Assembly: GCA_031269635.1 (NCBI GenBank)
Contig: JAISYY010000165.1
Coordinates: forward strand, 1-6,132
Direction: 5' to 3'
Origin: Tannerella sp.
Lineage (GTDB): Bacteria; Bacteroidota; Bacteroidia; Bacteroidales; Tannerellaceae
DNA length: 6,132 nucleotides
This document shows, piece by piece, positions 5,426 to 6,132 of the stretch. The position numbers and the translations under genes are program-made. How positions within the stretch are numbered: the first letter of the stretch is position 1; each line of letters opens with the position of its first letter. The notes under the pieces are model-generated. The model did no database searches and had not been told where the DNA came from. It worked only from the letters and a program-made list of their open reading frames with translations.

Positions 5426-6132
5426 ATGAAAAGATTACTACGTATTAATATTTTGACATTTGTTTTTTCCGCACTGCTGTTTTCCGGTTGTATTGAAGAT
5501 TCGAAAATAGACCCGGGCGTTAAGGGTGCAGGCAAGCCCATATTCAAGGGAGGGGCTTCATTTGTAAGTAAAACGGCTTCATCAATTGAAGTGGAGGCAG
5601 AGATTGAAAAAGAGAATGGCTCTAAAATAACCGAACGCGGTTTTTGCTACGGAAGATCGTCTTCTCCTACAATAGAAAATGATGACACGATTCGTGATGC
5701 CGGGATTGGTATAGGGACTTATAAATTGAAAATAGAGGGGTTAACGCATGATTCGGAATACTTTATTCGTCCGTATGCGAGAAATGAACTGGGCGTCGAG
5801 TATGGAACAGAACTTTGCGAATTGACAAACATCGGGTTAGGCTCTGTCGTTACGTTGAAACCGGAAGACGCAAACGTATTGGCCGGCAAAGCATTAGTGG
5901 GAGGTGAAATAAAATCTGCCGGAGAAGGCGAGATGAAGAGACGCGGCGTTTATTATTCCATGACGCCCGATTTGGCCGTTAAGGATTCGGTTGAGAGTAC
6001 GGATGAAACGGATACTTATTCATGCCGGCTTACAAATCTTACGGCTTCTGAAAAATATTATATCCGGGCGTATGCCGAAAATACGTATGGCCTGTTTGTG
6101 GGGGGGATTGATTCGTTTTTGACAAGGGACGG
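5426..6132 (+). CDS. Lipoprotein with tandem Fn3/Ig-like repeats (3' end outside the window)
   Basis: Partial gene; 235 codons are visible with no stop before the window edge. Residues 1-21 form a lipoprotein signal peptide with a lipobox LFSG-C22, so Cys22 should be acylated. Acidic residues follow at once (C-I-E-D), which in Bacteroidota may favour surface export, although the match to published export signals is loose. Two repeats of a Fn3-like domain common in Bacteroidales surface proteins follow, at about 38-134 and 138-233. Each has a RGF/RGV-CYG/YYS strand (71-76, 173-178), a GLT/NLT turn (105-107, 204-206), Y-[FY]-I-R-[PA]-Y-A (112-118, 211-217) with N-x-x-G after it, and a closing strand. 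More repeats probably lie beyond the edge. The start is the ATG 12 bp after the preceding stop, without a terminator between, so the pair is an operon. Likely role is surface adhesion or ligand binding; the ligand is unknown. Confidence 0.85.
   Translation, partial: MKRLLRINILTFVFSALLFSGCIEDSKIDPGVKGAGKPIFKGGASFVSKTASSIEVEAEIEKENGSKITERGFCYGRSSSPTIENDDTIRDAGIGIGTYKLKIEGLTHDSEYFIRPYARNELGVEYGTELCELTNIGLGSVVTLKPEDANVLAGKALVGGEIKSAGEGEMKRRGVYYSMTPDLAVKDSVESTDETDTYSCRLTNLTASEKYYIRAYAENTYGLFVGGIDSFLTRD

Noticed and set aside
1..6132. CRISPR array, tRNA or rRNA gene, insertion sequence or toxin-antitoxin pair
   Set aside because: No regular spaced repeats, cloverleaf, rRNA-like stretch, transposase frame or terminal inverted repeats were seen; the acidic protein has no toxin-like neighbour.

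Overview
The window reads as chromosomal DNA of a Bacteroidota bacterium, most likely of the order Bacteroidales. Reasons: three gene starts are preceded by the phylum-specific -7 box TAnnTTTG, Shine-Dalgarno sequences are absent or weak, the lipoprotein has an acidic stretch after its acylated cysteine, and the envelope proteins are of Bacteroidales type (Ser/Thr-kinase receptor, outer-membrane barrel, Fn3/Ig-like lipoprotein repeats). Genus cannot be fixed from the sequence alone. All real genes lie on the + strand.

Layout. (a) 1-435: a small protein with two membrane helices and a C-terminal zinc ribbon. (b) 436-580: spacer with a strong 12-bp dyad just upstream of a -7 box. (c) 581-2185: a tightly packed cassette of an extremely acidic 88-residue protein, a zinc-ribbon/FHA protein (ATGA overlap with the acidic gene) and a PP2C phosphatase. 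(d) 2186-2346: spacer with an A/T hairpin, a GC-rich imperfect direct repeat, an A/T dyad and a well-formed promoter. (e) 2347-4269: a transmembrane Ser/Thr protein kinase with a periplasmic low-complexity linker, TPR-like helices and a WG-like C-terminus, followed by a convincing intrinsic terminator. (f) 4416-6132: a separate promoter driving an exported TPR/Sel1-like plus beta-barrel protein and, 12 bp later, a lipoprotein with two Fn3-like repeats that runs off the window.

How they may work together. The locus encodes a complete phospho-Thr circuit: writer (kinase), eraser (PP2C) and reader (FHA). The kinase spans the inner membrane, so a periplasmic signal could control cytoplasmic phosphorylation. 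Two parts are unusual. The first is the acidic protein, which carries a four-fold F-[V/I]-x-hydrophobic-D-[D/N] motif and is translationally coupled to the FHA protein, whose zinc ribbon is strongly basic. The second is a Thr-(Leu)-Val-Val-Leu-Pro motif, preceded by acidic residues, that occurs both in front of the FHA domain and in the kinase juxtamembrane linker. The envelope genes downstream may be sensory or output partners, but only proximity supports that.
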